A stretch of DNA of 64,000 nucleotides from Dama dama (GCF_033118175.1 NC_083691.1:60726001-60790000); one strand, 5' to 3'; positions 1 through 11,671 are shown, counted from the first letter of the stretch. A program made the numbers and translations. The notes: generated by a model from the letters alone, not told the origin.

Positions 1-405
1 GGAGCAGCTAAGCCCATGTGCCACAGCTACTGAGCCCGAGCTCTAGAGCCCAGGAGTTACAACTACTGAGCTCACGTGCTGCAATTGCTGAAGCCCATGC
101 ACCCTGGAGTCTGTGCTCCACAACAAGAGTGGCCACCAAAATGAGAAGCACATGCACTGCAACAAAGAGTAACCCCCAATCACCAAAACTAGAGAAGGCT
201 GGTGCGCAACAACAAAGACCCAGCACAACTAAATTCAAACAAACGAAAAAACAGAACCCAGGAACACTGCCTTGGCTCGCTAGTAGTTGGGTCTCTGCAC
301 TTCCACTACAAGGGGCGTAGGTTTGATCCCTGGCTAGGGAACTAAGATCCCATATGCTGCATGGTACAAGCAGGACAATATTAAAAATAAATAAACAAAT
401 ATACT
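1..405 (+). repeat. CHR-type tRNA-derived SINE, truncated by window edge
   Basis: GAGCAGCTAAGCCCATGTGC, repeated CTACTGAGCCC, and CAACAAGAG...GCCACC are the CHR-2-like body. A second CHR-like piece (about 265-400, GTTTGATCCCTGGCTAGGGA then CTAAGATCCCATATGC) follows, ending in AATAAATAAAC. Probably two SINEs nested or in tandem. Confidence 0.7.
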
Positions 406-524
406 TCAAATGCGCTACTATCTATCTGAATTTCCGTTCCTAGATTTAGGTAGGAAATCCAAAGAAATCGCGTTATTCAAATCTATTTGTTCTTGAGTGT
501 CAACTAATAGCAGGAGTTTAGATA

Positions 525-676
525 GAGGATGAGATGGTTGGATGGCATCACCACCAACTCAATGGACATGAGTTTGAGCAAGCGCCGGGAGTTGGTGATG
601 GACAGGGAAGCCTGGCATGCTGCAGTCCATAGGGTCGCAAAGAGTTGGACATGACTGAGCGACTGAACTGAACTGA
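525..676 (+). repeat. BovB LINE 3' end fragment
   Basis: Matches the last ~150 bases of BovB (GAGATGGTTGGATGGCATCA ... GAGTTGGACATGACTGAGCG) and ends in the ACTGAACTGAACTGA tail. 5'-truncated, non-coding. Confidence 0.85.
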
Positions 677-888
677 GACAAAAGAAATTATCCAACAATT
701 TTCTTGAATATCAAGTTTCTGAGTTTGGATAGCAAGGGTTGCCTTGAGTGTTATTCTCCACATATATGCATAAAAATGTTTTAATTATTATGATGTATCA
801 TCTGTCAGAAACTGTGCATCATATAGTACTTCCTTCTCTTCCCTCATCCCTAAAACCCAATCAAGTCCTGAAAAGTTGTATCTCCTAA

Positions 889-1198
889 AGTGAAAGTCAC
901 TCAGTTGTGTCCGACTCTTTGCGACCCCTTGGACTATACAGTCCATAGAATTCTCCAGGCCAGAATACTGGAGTGGGTAGTCTTTCCCTTCTGCAGATGA
1001 TCTTCCCAACCCAGGGATCGAACCAGGGTCTCCCACATTGTGGGTGGATTCTTTACCAGCTGAGCCACAAGGGAAGCCCAAGGATACTGGAGTGGGTAGC
1101 CTATCCCTTCTTCAGCAGAGCTTCCTGACCCAGGAATTGAACTGGGGTCTCCTGCATTGCAGGTGGATTCTTTACCAACTGACCTATCAGGGAAGTCC
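889..1198 (-). repeat. Dimeric Bov-tA SINE with perfect 12-bp TSD
   Basis: Two tRNA-like heads (each ending AGGGAAGCCC/AGGGAAGTCC at the high-coordinate side) are joined by ATACTGGAGTGGGTAGCCTA; only the inner one carries the Bov-A tail. TGTATCTCCTAA at 877-888 and 1199-1210 flanks the whole dimer, so it moved as one unit. Confidence 0.85.
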
Positions 1199-1264
1199 TG
1201 TATCTCCTAACTGAAAATCTATTTCCCTCCATCATTCTCACTCAATCCAACAAGTGTCTTAATG

Positions 1265-1866
1265 GTCACCATGTATAACAAGTCTCTTTGGTCCATTCTT
1301 TCCAGAAAAAAAAAAAGAAAAAATATTCTAGACATTGTATTCATGCCACTGTCCCATTTAACACCCTTCAGTGGTTCATCATTGTCCTTAGGATCAAAGC
1401 CTATGTCTCCAGGGCTTCATCTCTCATCTTTTCCTGCTACTCTGACTCTATTCCAGGTGCATCAAAGTATTACACTTGCCTTTCCATGAGAGATTCAAAT
1501 CCTATCTCCAGGCTTTCTTTTTTTTTTTTAATTTATTTTTATTAGTTGGAGGCCTCCACCTTCCTACAACAATGTCATACCTTTCCTATGAATAGCCTCT
1601 ACTTCACTTCTATACCTCAAATGTTACTTTCTTTGGAGAGGCATCTCCTGATCTCCCCTCCCCTCACCTGAAGGATAGATTTGGGGTCTATTCTCTGAAT
1701 TTCCATTGGAATTCATGCTCCCCACTGCACAGCAGTCTATTTTGTGAAGTATCTTACCTCTACCCCCTAAACTCTAGGAGTGTAGCCACTATCCCTAATT
1801 CTTAGCACAGGACTGACACACAGTAAGTATATGCTCATAAATACTGCTGCATGGATGAATTAACAT
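1265..1866 (+). repeat. L2 LINE 3' portion
   Basis: Old sequence in L2 3' style: CTTCAGTGGTTCATCATTGT, CCATGAGAGATTCAAATCC, and a 3' end resembling CTAGCACAGTGCCTGACACACAGTAAGT...AAATA. A T-rich stretch at 1515-1545 may be a later insertion. Confidence 0.6.
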
Positions 1867-2764
1867 TTCCAGTAAAATTACTATAACCTGCTTCACAAAC
1901 TCAAGTACCTATGTATTTGCAATGCTTTTGTTTTTTCCAAACAACTGCTTAATCACCCAAAGCCCTTTTCGCAGGATGCCCTGGCTCCCCCATAGATTGC
2001 CCAGATATGACAAGCAATGACTTATGCAGGTTATAGTGGGATCTATTCTCTTCTTAATTATAGCCTGATCAATTGGCTAATGCCATAGTTTCTCATCTCA
2101 CACTGTCACTTTTGGAAAGCTGCCCCCCTTGATCCAAAAGGCAGTGCCTGTCCACTGCTTGTAGATGAGGCCCTTGTAGGTCTATATTCCTGCTATGAGG
2201 CTGAACAAGGAAGACAAGCTTAGTTTGTTTGCAAGGATGTTCCACATTTGGCCTCCCAAGGGCCCACTCTTCACAATCAACCTGAGCAGGTCACACACAG
2301 TCACAGGAGGGCAGGGTCAGGATGATTCAACGCGCAGCAGGTCCAGAACCACCATTTCTCCCTTTCTCTACAGCAAGCACCACTTCCCAAAAAATGAGGC
2401 AGTTAAAAAAAATTTTTTTATAGTAAAACAGAAAGTCCTGCTATGCCTTTCTCCCAGGACATTCAGAGCTCCTTACTGCTTGCCTATCCTAAGTAAAGCT
2501 TCCCTCTGTCATTCTCTACCCTAACCTGTACTGTGAAAGGAAAAAACACAAATTTGATCTTTTGCAGAGTACTTTTCTGGTCAGGCATACTGTTGTGTCA
2601 AGAAAGAAGACACAGGCACAGAAAGATACTGAACAAGTTGAAATTTTAAAATTTAAGTCTATCCTCCAACTAGTTGGTCTAATGATTTAGCCTCTTTAGA
2701 CCTCAATTTTTATCATCTGAAAAAGCAGGAGACACTTAGATCCTTTCCAGCTCTTCAGAATTCT
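1867..2764. other. Unassigned intergenic sequence
   Basis: No repeat family, exon pair or RNA gene recognised. A 109-codon open frame at 2195-2524 has no codon bias or known motif and is treated as chance. Confidence 0.5.
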
Positions 2765-3099
2765 ATAATTTCAATATTTTAAAAATCAATTTAGTTGAAA
2801 TATAATTTACATATAATAAAAAGCATTTAAAGTATGCATTTCAAGTGTTTGAAACATAAATGTTTCAAATTTATACTATAATCAAGTCATTTCTATCACC
2901 CCAAAATGGAATTTCCATTTCCATCATAGTCCCCCCTCATGCCCCTCTGCAGCAAATCCCCCTGAATGAGGCAACCACTGATCTGCTATGTGTTACTATA
3001 GATTCAATTTTTCCTATTTCCAGATTTCATCTAGATGGAATGTTACAATATATACTCTTTCTAGTTTATTATTTTTTAACATGGTAAGATACGTATAAC
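2765..3099 (-). repeat. Old L1 3' UTR fragment, antisense
   Basis: Antisense L1M-type text: TTGAAATATAATTTACATAT, TCTATCACCCCAAAATGGAA, GCAACCACTGATCTGCTATG, TAGATGGAATGTTACAATAT. No coding content. Confidence 0.6.
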
Positions 3100-3198
3100 A
3101 AAATAGAGGAATTCTTCATAAATTTGTGTCATCTTTGCACAGAGGTCATGTTAATCTTTCCTGTATAGTTCTAGTATATATAGTGCCAAAGTGGGCAC
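3100..3198 (-). pseudogene. RNU6: U6 snRNA pseudogene
   Basis: The minus strand aligns end to end with U6 snRNA: GTGCCCACTTTGGCACTA for the 5' stem, a recognisable ACTAGAACTATACAGGAAAGATTAACATGACC core (here quoted in part), and TGATGAAGAATTCCTCTATT at the 3' end. Numerous substitutions and a deletion near the 5' stem show it is a dead retrocopy; no PSE or distal element was seen upstream. Confidence 0.85.
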
Positions 3199-4894
3199 AG
3201 TATGTAAAACACAGTATGTAAAGACTTCTTTCATACCTGGGGTTTGTTTTTTGTTTTTGCATGGTATAATATTTTTGTGATTTACCCCTGTTATTGCCTG
3301 TTCAAGATATTTTAAATGTATTTTTAAAAGTCAACAGTGTTTTTAGACAGGATACTTTTTTGAATACCACTATTCAAATGTTAAAAAGTTAAACGAGTGA
3401 TTTCTTGATTTCACAGAGGATCTGTTTATTAGCAAAGAAAAGGTTCCCGTGCTATTTATTTTCAGAATCAATTGCTTTCACAAGTGAAAATGTAATGGTG
3501 GCCCATATAAGGATAGGATAAGAGCAGGGCAACAGGGATAACACTATGGCACTAGGTCATCACAACCCATTGTGAGGATAGCATTGGAGAGAGTGGTGGG
3601 GGCAGCATGGGGGTGGTTAGGAGATTGGCTCATATGGGCGACTCAATACATGAGAAAATATATTTCAGATAATGGTAGCCAGATTGATCACCAACTGAGA
3701 AGGAAGAAACAAAGACAAAAAGGGAAAATGTTAGATGAATCCTGCAGTACTGAAATGGGTTTGGCATTACCAGTGTGAATTAATAGTTTGTAATATAGGT
3801 GAATAGTTACAGAAATAAATATGGAAGTAAGGTATATATTTATATTTCCTAGATCTGACCACAGAGTGGGCACAGAAGCAGAAATATCCCAGTAGAAATG
3901 AACACATCTAGGACCCAGACGTTGGTTTCTAAATACCACTCGTCACTAAAAGGAACCAGTCTTCCTTGACTCTGGCTCCAGAGTGGAACAGAGAAAACAC
4001 AAGCTGAGCTTGGAACATCTTATTGTGCTGAGAAGATGGAAGTCCTAAAAATAAATGATGGGGAGATGTCAAGAGGAAACAGGATCCAGCTTGAAGGGGC
4101 TCCCGCTGGTCAAGTCTGGGATAATTTGAGCATCAAACTGATATTTATATAACTCATTGAGTTAAATAGGATGCATGCTATAAACAAATGAATCAAATAT
4201 GTGGATAAGAGACAGTTTTTTCTTATAGTAAGAGAGAAATAGAAAAATACCGTTTGGCAATTATCATAGTAGTAGTTGACTGAAGGAAGAATAATCAGTG
4301 GGTTCCAATACTAATTGATAAAAATGTGATGAATAACTAGATATCAGTATAGTTTCAAAGTATTTCCACATAAAATACTTTTAATTACAAAGAAGAAAAA
4401 TAACTTCATAATGGAGATTAGAAGATATGATCTTACTCAAATGATCAAATTTAATAGCACCAAAAAAGTACAAATTGTCATTGAGCCACTCAATAGGATA
4501 TGAGGGTTTACAAGACAAATCCAAATCAAGGACAGTCTATAAAATTCCTTTGTCTTATAATCTTCAAAAATGTCAAGGGCATGAAACTCAAAGACTCAGG
4601 AACTGTCCCAGATTGAGAGAGTGTGATGAGACATGACAACTAAGTACAAGGCATGAATCTAGACTGGATCCTTTATAGGTAATATAAAAAATATAATTGG
4701 GACGATTTACAAAACTTGAATGTGGTCTCTGGGTGTATATGGGAATCCTCTGTGCTAATTTTTTTTTAACTTTTCTATAAGTTCTGAATTATTACAAAAT
4801 AAACTTTTAAAAAGATTAAATCAATTGGTTTCAGAAATCATTTTTTACATTTACTATCTTCGTCAGAATTCATTAGAACTATTTTTTTCGTTTT
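3199..4894. other. Intergenic; unassigned, with one old repeat
   Basis: Mostly unrecognised AT-rich sequence. About 4615-4815 (GAGACATGACAACTAAGTAC ... TTATTACAAAATAAAC) looks like an ancient mammalian interspersed repeat, family not assigned. No gene evidence. Confidence 0.4.
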
Positions 4895-4899
4895 TGTGT

Positions 4900-4940
<41 letters not shown>
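4895..4940 (+). repeat. (TG)n microsatellite
   Basis: TG repeat of 46 bases with a single interruption (TGAG). Likely length-polymorphic. Confidence 0.95.
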
Positions 4941-4942
<2 letters not shown>

Positions 4943-4949
4943 GAATGAT

Positions 4950-5515
4950 TTTGGATCTGTTAGGATGTATTTGCTTGCAAGTAACAGGAAATCCAACTCA
5001 ACTATCTGAAACAAAACAACAACAACAAAAAGCATGTTCTCACAAAATGTCCTGAAGTAGTTTAACCAAAAACTTTCATTAAATTGAAGTCCCTTTTTCA
5101 GTGTAGCAACTTTGTCCTCTTTTGGCTTTCTTCATGATTGCAATAAGGTTTCAGCAATTCCAGGCTTCATGTTATGACATTACAAAATCCTGAGGTCTGA
5201 TAGGGAAGAAGAGTGCATCCCTTACTCACACCTATTTTTAAATAGCAGAGAAAATGTCCCAGAAATGCTACAACAGACTTTCCCTCACCTCTCATTATCC
5301 ACAATCACATCCTCATTCTTAAATGAATCACTGGCAAGCGAAGTTGAATCACCATTACTAGCCTGGACAAATCAAAATTCATCTTTTGGGGCTAGTGAAG
5401 GGTTGGCTTCCCTTATAATCATCTTACCACTTACCACTTGAGAAAATCTGGAATTCTATTAGCAAAGAAGGAAGGGAATGGCTGCTGGGTAAGCAACCCA
5501 ACATTATCTGCCACA
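4950..5515. repeat. Ancient interspersed repeat, family not assigned
   Basis: TGCTTGCAAGTAACAGGAAA at one end and GGGAATGGCTGCTGGGTAAG / TATCTGCCACAC at the other are boundaries I recognise from a common old mammalian repeat, but I cannot name it safely. Confidence 0.4.
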
Positions 5516-5544
5516 CAATGCTTCTTAATTTGATTGAATAACCT

Positions 5545-5776
5545 TTAAAGATTTCTTTAGTGATCTCTCTTTTCCAGTTTTCTCACCTTCTGAGATGGCC
5601 CACAGTCTGTCTGTGGGGTATATATCTCTCTAAATAAACTTTTCACTTTACAATGGCCTGCTCTTGAATTCTTTTCTGCACAAAGTCAAGAACCCTCACT
5701 TGGTGGCTGATCCCAGGGACTCACTCAAGACCCCAGGACACAACCATCCTCTCATGTCCCATTTTTTCCTTCAACA
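5545..5776 (+). mobile_element. Retroviral LTR fragment (3' half)
   Basis: TATA-like GGTATATATC (5617-5626) is followed 10 bases later by a poly(A) signal AATAAA (5633-5638), then a U5-like stretch with CACTTGGTGGCTGATCCCAG and an end ...TTCAACA. The TATA/PAS spacing and TGGTGG...CCAGGGACT text resemble a gammaretrovirus-type LTR with a primer-site-adjacent end. Family and 5' boundary not determined. Confidence 0.5.
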
Positions 5777-6108
5777 TAATGATTTACAAATAAAGTGTTT
5801 TTTTTTTTTAATCAAAACTGTGTGAAGAGTTATGCTCAGAGAAGCCTAGCTTTTCCTAACCTCTCCACCTTATTCCTGCTCCCCATGGATAATTAGTTTT
5901 GTCACTTTTTTGGTTGATGTCTTCTGTTTCTTTTTGCAAAAATAAACGTATTTATTGTTGAACTAATATGGATACATTGTTAAGTAAAACTGAATATATT
6001 GTTTACAAATAGTCTATGGATTTCTTATTTCTATTTCCTAAACAAAAGACTCTTACTCTATACATTTCTTGCTTCTCTGCTCAATACACCCACATCAATT
6101 CACAGAAA

Positions 6109-6470
6109 TAGGGCTTCCCTGGTAGCTCAGTGGTGAGTAGTCCACCTGACAATGCAGGGGACATGAGTTTGATATCTGATCTGGGAGGATCCTAGATGCC
6201 TCAGAGCAACTAAGCCCATGAACCACAACTATTGAGCCTGTGCTCTGGAGCCCAGGAGCTCTACTGAGGCCATGTGCCACAACTGCTGAAGCACTCACAA
6301 CCTGGAGCTCATGCTCCACAGAGAAGCCATTGCTATGAGATGCCTGTGCATTGCAACTAGAGGGTAGTCCCTGCTCACTGCACTAGAGAAAAAATAAGAA
6401 AAAATAAAAGCCTGTATAGCAGTGAAAATCAAGCACAGCCAAAAATAAATAAAAACATTAAAAAATTCAT
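6109..6470 (+). repeat. CHR-type SINE
   Basis: Starts GGGCTTCCCTGGTAGCTCAG, carries GAGCAACTAAGCCCATG and repeated CTGAGGC/CTGAAGC units and ends in AAAATAAATAAAAAC. Confidence 0.8.
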
Positions 6471-6527
6471 AGAAATAATCTTTGTCCTTGTTCTTGGTAA
6501 TGGCTAGTCAGTACTCTAATGTGTTGA

Positions 6528-6615
6528 AAGTGAAAGTCACTCCATGTCCGACTTTTTGTGACCCCAAGGACTATACAGTCCATGGACTTCTCCAGGCCAG
6601 AATATTGGCGAGGAT
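6528..6615 (-). repeat. Bov-A/Bov-tA SINE 3' fragment
   Basis: AGTGAAAGTCACTCC, GACTTTTTGTGACCCC and CAGTCCATGGACTTCTCCAG are the antisense Bov-tA tail. Confidence 0.75.
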
Positions 6616-7945
6616 AGCTCTAACGTGCTGGTGCCCTATTATTCAACCAGTTTCCTGCTGATGGACATTTGAGTTGTTTTCACATTATGCTATAGTGTAT
6701 GAATAATGCTATAATGACTAATCTTACTTTTGTATCATTTTACATTTGTCAGGATGTAATTTCATACTAATTTCCTAGAAGTGGCATGGTTGGTTTAGTC
6801 ACCAAGTCATGTACAACTCTTGAGACCCCATGGACTGTAGCCTGCCAGGCTCCTCTGTCGATGGGATTCTCCAGGCAAAAATACTGGAGTGGGTTGCCAT
6901 TTCCTTCTCCAGGGGATCTTCCCGACCCAGGAATTGAACCTAGGTCCCTCCCGTTGCGGGCAGATTCTTCACCGACTGAGCTATGAAGGAAGCCCAGACG
7001 TGGCATTGCTGGGTAAAAGGACAAATGCCCATGTATATTTGCTAGACATTGCCAAATTCCCCTCCTTAAGGTAGCACCATTTTATTCTTTTCAATTTTGG
7101 GGGGGTCATTTTGAAAGTTGAGAATTGGTACTTCAGTGTAGTTTTAATCTGCATTTCTCCTATAATATACTCAGCACCTTTTGTTTGTTTGAAAGCCATT
7201 CATATATCATTTTCTGTGAACTGTCTATCCAATATTTTGTTCTTTTTTCATGAGTTCTTGTCTTTTATCTTTTTCATCTTGATTTTTAAATAAGTATTAT
7301 ATATTAGTGTGATTAGCCCTATGTAATAAAATGTTTAATATTTTCTCCAAGTTGCAATCTTTCCTGATTTATTTATTCATTTTCTTTATGCCATGAAGTT
7401 ATTTTAAAAATAGTTACCAGCCTTTTCTTTATTGCTTTCCCCACTCCCAGATTATAGAGGAATTCATACACATTTTTTCTATTTCTTTTTTTATTTAATT
7501 ATTTATAGATAGCTCTCTGATATTTTGAGATTCTATTCTAGTATATGATCAGGTACAGTACAAATCTGTCATTTTCAAAATATTCAATTGTCCCAATGCT
7601 TAATTTATTAAAAGTCTATCTCTCCCAGTAGGTTTGAGATGCCACCTTTGTTATATACTCAAATTCTTTATTTTCTTGAGTCTATTTCTGGATTCTAATA
7701 GATCCACACCCAGTTTTAGTTGTAGAGACTTCATAGAGTGCTTTCACATCTGATAGGGCCAGTCTATTCTGCACACTACATTCCATTTCTTTTTCAAGAT
7801 TTTCCTAGCGCTTCCTGCATATTTTTTCCATATAAACTTTATTATCAATTCATCTAATTCCATGAAAAACATGGTATTTTTATTGTAATTACACTAAATT
7901 TGTATATTATTGGGGGAAAATGAACAACTTTATAATATTGTAAAC
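6616..7945 (-). repeat. Old L1 3' region, antisense, split by a SINE
   Basis: Antisense L1M text on both sides of the SINE at 6790-6995: TGATGGACATTTGAGTTGTT, TGGCATTGCTGGGTAAAAGG, and later TCTATTTCTGGATTCTAAT. The SINE splits an AGAAGTGGCAT motif that recurs as AGACGTGGCAT on the other side, its TSD. Confidence 0.65.
6790..6995 (-). repeat. Bov-tA SINE
   Basis: Antisense copy: GACCCCATGGACTGTAGCCT, ATACTGGAGTGGGTTGCCAT, CCAGGAATTGAACC and terminal AAGGAAGCCC. Flanked by an imperfect ~11-bp TSD. Confidence 0.9.
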
Positions 7946-8221
7946 CTATCCATGAACAAAGGCTGCTTTTGTATTTGTTCAAATAAAACACAAACATTAA
8001 TGAAATAGAAAACAAAAATACAATAGAACTGTAGTTTAACAGGAAATGACCAGTCCATACTGATGATTATTCTTCAACAGAGCTTTTATAGGTATAGTAT
8101 TATCACAGGATATAATCAGGTTACATTTACCTCTGTCCAGGCCCTCTCTGTCTCTATAATGCACAGTATAATACAGAAAATATGGGTTTCACTATGTCAC
8201 ATATTATACAAGTTTACGGAA

Positions 8222-8440
8222 TGTTAGTGGTGCAGTGGTAATGAATCCGCCTGCCAATGCAGGAGACACAAGAGACGAGGGTTCCATTCCTGGGTTGGGA
8301 AGATCCCCTGGAGGAGAAAATGGCAACCCACTCCAATATCCCTGCCAAGAAAATTCCATGGACAGAGGAACCTGGCAGTTTACAGTCCATTGGGTTGCAA
8401 AGAGTCAGACATGACTGAATGACTAAGCACACACCCACAA
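8222..8440 (+). repeat. Bov-tA SINE
   Basis: GTGGTAATGAATCCGCCTGC, GATCCCCTGGAGGAGAAAAT, GACAGAGGAACCTGG and GAGTCAGACATGACTGAATG in the expected order. Confidence 0.88.
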
Positions 8441-8484
8441 AGGATTTTGCAGTATCCATCATTTCTCTAAACTAAAAAAAAGTC

Positions 8485-8498
8485 GGGGGGGGGGGGGG
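8485..8498 (+). repeat. Poly(G) run, G14, followed by CGCG
   Basis: Fourteen G between an A-rich stretch and CGCG in an otherwise AT-rich area. Its length may be unreliable in the assembly. Confidence 0.9.
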
Positions 8499-8910
8499 CG
8501 CGAAATAGTTTGTCAGCTTGCTAGCTAGCTGAGTTTTGACAAGAATCTTTTATAAACTGCTTTGCAAATTTGGGAAAATTTATATATTTACAAAGTAACT
8601 GTATAGTCTTGCCAGCTGGGCTCTTGAAAAATGCTCTCTGTACTAAATTTTTTAAAATTTCCTCATCTAGGAATGAGAAAACTTATTTTCACATTCGTGG
8701 TCTATAACTAACCTCATGTATTTCATAAGGGTCAGTATTGATCTTCAAACATTTTGGTTTGTGGGGGTGGGATTGAGGTTGAGAGAGAATGGGTCATAAT
8801 CTTAAATTTCTCCATCGAATGGCTTTTTTTTTTTTTTTTTTTCTCTAAAAGCTGGTTCTTTGAAAACCTGATAGAATATATTAGCCTCTGACAAGATTAA
8901 GGAAGAGAAT

Positions 8911-9110
8911 GACTTCCCTGACAGTCCAGTGGTTAAGACTTCATCTTCCAATTCAGGTGGTGAATTGGAAGATTCTTGGTTGGGGAGCTAAGATCTCACA
9001 TGCCTCGGGGCCAAAAAACCAAAACTTAAAACAGAATATTGTAACAAATTCAATAAAGACTTTAAAAAATGGTCTTACATCAAAAAAATCTTAAAAAAAA
9101 AAAGAGGGTA
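8911..9110 (+). repeat. CHR-1-like SINE
   Basis: GACTTCCCTGACAGTCCAGT head, GGGGAGCTAAGATCTCACAT, then AACAAATTCAATAAAGACTT and a poly(A) tail. Confidence 0.75.
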
Positions 9111-9138
9111 ACAGGAAGTGCTAATTAGAAATGAAATT

Positions 9139-9440
9139 TATGGGACTTCCCTGGTGGTTCAGAGGTCAAGAATCCACCTTGGAATGCAGAGGACACGGGT
9201 TCAATCCCTGGTTCAGGAAGATCCCACAAGCTGTGGGGTAGCTAAGCCCAAGCACCACTGAGCCCACAGTCCTTAGAGCCTGTGCTCTGCAACAAGAGAA
9301 GCCACCGCAATGAGGGCCCATGCCTCTCAACTAGAGAATAGCCCCCACTCACTGTCAACTAGAGAAAGCCTGTGAGCACCAATGAAGATCCAGTGTAGCC
9401 AAAAACAAATAAATATTTTTAAAAATTAAAAAAAAAGAAA
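9139..9440 (+). repeat. CHR-2-like SINE
   Basis: GGGACTTCCCTGGTGGTTCA head, CTAAGCCCAAGCACC body, GCCAAAAACAAATAAATA tail. Confidence 0.85.
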
Positions 9441-9502
9441 TGTATGGAAAAACAGGTGAAGCCATGTGATTGTGCTCAAAGCAACAGAATTTGAGGCAAA
9501 GT

Positions 9503-9931
9503 GATGTATGGATGTGAGAGTTGGACTGTGAAGAAAGCTGAGCACCGAAAAATTGATGCTTTTGAACTGTGGTGTTGGAGAAGACTCTTGAGAGTCCCTT
9601 GGACTGCAAGGAGATCCAACCAGTCCATCCTAAAGGAAATCGGTCCTGGGTGTTCATTGGAAGGACTGATGCTGAAGCTGAAACTCCGGTACTTTGGCCA
9701 CCTCATGCGAAGAGTTGACTCACTGGAAAAGACCCTGATGCCGGGAGGGATTGAGGGCAGGAGGAGAAGGGGACAACAGAGGATGAGATGGCTGGATGGC
9801 ATCACGGACTTGATGGGCATGAGTTTGAGTAAACTCCGGGAGTTGGTGATGGACAGGGAGGCCTGGCGTGCTGCGATTCATGGGGTCGCAAAGAGTTGGA
9901 CACGACTGAGTGATTGAACTGAACTGATGTG
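9503..9931 (+). pseudogene. BovB LINE 3' fragment with 138-codon open C-terminus
   Basis: Open frame 9501-9917 encodes the C-terminal part of the BovB reverse-transcriptase protein (MYGCESWTVKKAEHRKIDAF, RRLLRVPWTARRSNQ, ...SWTRLSD). It lacks the endonuclease and catalytic RT motifs and has no promoter, so it is a dead 5'-truncated copy. Ends in TGAACTGAACTGA. Confidence 0.9.
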
Positions 9932-10199
9932 AGCCACTACCAGGCCTGCCCACATGTAATCATTTCCTCTGTCCCTGTCCTCTGATAAGCATGGCTACTT
10001 GGAAGCCTGTTTCGAAAAGTGTGGAGTCAGAAGATAGTAAGAGCCTGGGTCCTCAAATTACCAATTCAGGAAGCTGTCTGCTAATGAAGAATACGTATTT
10101 GAAATATACTCAAATGACACGTAAACTTCTATTGTACTTGAGCCCTTTGTGGGGGGTTGCAGTTAGAATTACCTTAAACCAGGATTCAGTGTGTAAAGA

Positions 10200-10560
10200 A
10201 TTCAGCATCTCAAATTAGTGGGGGGAAGAATTCTAATATGTGTATTTATCGTCAGCACGGAAACTGGGTGACCATCTGAAAGAAACACAAAGTTGCATCC
10301 ATACTTCACATATTATACCATGAAAACTTGCAAATGAATCACATACTTAAATGGGAAAAATAAAATCATACATATTCTACAAGGAAACATGGAGAATTTC
10401 TTTATAGCCTTTAAATGTGAAAGACCTTTCTACACATGACTCAGAATCTAAAGTCATGAAAGATTAGATGTTAAACTTGAGAAGCTTAATGTAAAAACTC
10501 TCTAAAAGACCAAAATACATCATTCACCAAGTAAAAGGAAACACGATAAATAGAAACTTC
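10200..10560 (+). repeat. Degraded L1 fragment
   Basis: AAATGGGAAAAATAAAATCA... and CACATGACTCAGAATCTAAA resemble the L1 ORF2 3' region in sense orientation; heavily diverged. Confidence 0.4.
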
Positions 10561-10693
10561 TTCACTTTGTTTTCTCAGCCCTAAGGGTGGTGGTTGTACC
10601 TGCAAATAGTCTCGTACCTCAATGTCCTCTTTTCATTTTTTAAATTCTCCATTGTCTGCTTTCAAGTATTGACACCCATCTATTAAAACACCT

Positions 10694-11038
10694 GGGCTTC
10701 CCTGGAAGCTCTTCTGGTAAAGAATCTGCCTGCAAAGTGGGAGACCCTGGTTCAATTCCTGGACCGGGAAGATCCCTTGGAAAAGGGATAGGCTACCCAC
10801 TCCAGTATTCTTGGGCTTCCCTGGTGGTTCAGCTGGTAAAGAATCTGCTTAAAATGCAGGAGACCTGGGTTTGATCCCTAGCTTGGGAAGATTATGCTGA
10901 AGGAAGGCATGGCAACCCACTCCTGTATTCTTGCCTGAAGAATCCCCATGGACAGAGGAGCCTGGTGGGCTACAGTTTGTGAACTTGCAAAGAGTTGAAC
11001 ATGACTGAGCAACACAGAACAGCACAGCACAGCACAAC
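10694..11038 (+). repeat. Dimeric Bov-tA SINE with perfect 12-bp TSD
   Basis: Two complete heads (GGGCTTCCCTGGAAGCTC at 10694 and GGGCTTCCCTGGTGGTTC at 10813), joined by GGCTACCCACTCCAGTATTC, then one Bov-A tail. ATTAAAACACCT at 10682-10693 and 11039-11050 brackets the dimer. Confidence 0.9.
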
Positions 11039-11489
11039 ATTAAAACACCTAATATGGTTTCTATTTGCTGACATACAATTGTTTTATAGCCTTTAATTTT
11101 TAAACCATGTAAACTACTTTTAAAAATAAGAAAGAAATAGAACAAGGTGGCTGGACTTAATCAGATACAAAGGTCTTTACAAAGCCATAGTAAATTAAGA
11201 CAGTGTAGTTCTAGCACAGGATTAGACAAAGACCAATGGAAAAAAGTAGGATCCTGGAAAAGCTTATACATATTCAGAAACATGACACTATATGACAGGC
11301 AGCATTATAAATTAAAAATGAGGCTGAAATCATTTTATATTTAAATTTAAGAAACAGATCCTCACTTTATAGCACAGCCAAAGTCAATATAAGGTAGATT
11401 AAAGAGCTAACTGTGAAAACACAATACTTTAAAACTTCTGTTAGTAACTATTGCTATAAATTTTGAACAAGAAAGGATTCCTTTTAAAA

Positions 11490-11671
11490 AAGCAATATTT
11501 ATTTATTTGGCTGCTTTGGATCTTAGTTGGAGCACTCAGGATCTACAGCTGCAGCATTTAAACCCTTAGTTGTGGCATGTGGGATCTAGTTCCCTGACCA
11601 GGGATGCAACCCAGGCCCCTGCACTAGGAGCTTGGAGTCTTAAGCCACTGGACCACCAGGGAAGTCCTAAA
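11490..11671 (-). repeat. CHR-1-like SINE
   Basis: Antisense: TTTATTTGGCTGCTTTGGAT, GATCTAGTTCCCTGACCAGG, GGACCACCAGGGAAGTCC. Confidence 0.75.

Noticed and set aside
2195..2524. 109-codon open frame as a possible gene
   Set aside because: No known motif, splice context or compositional signal; expected by chance at this length.
10694..10770. tRNA gene (A/B box-like head)
   Set aside because: It is the tRNA-derived head of a Bov-tA SINE; no cloverleaf with intact acceptor stem. The same applies to all other SINE heads here.
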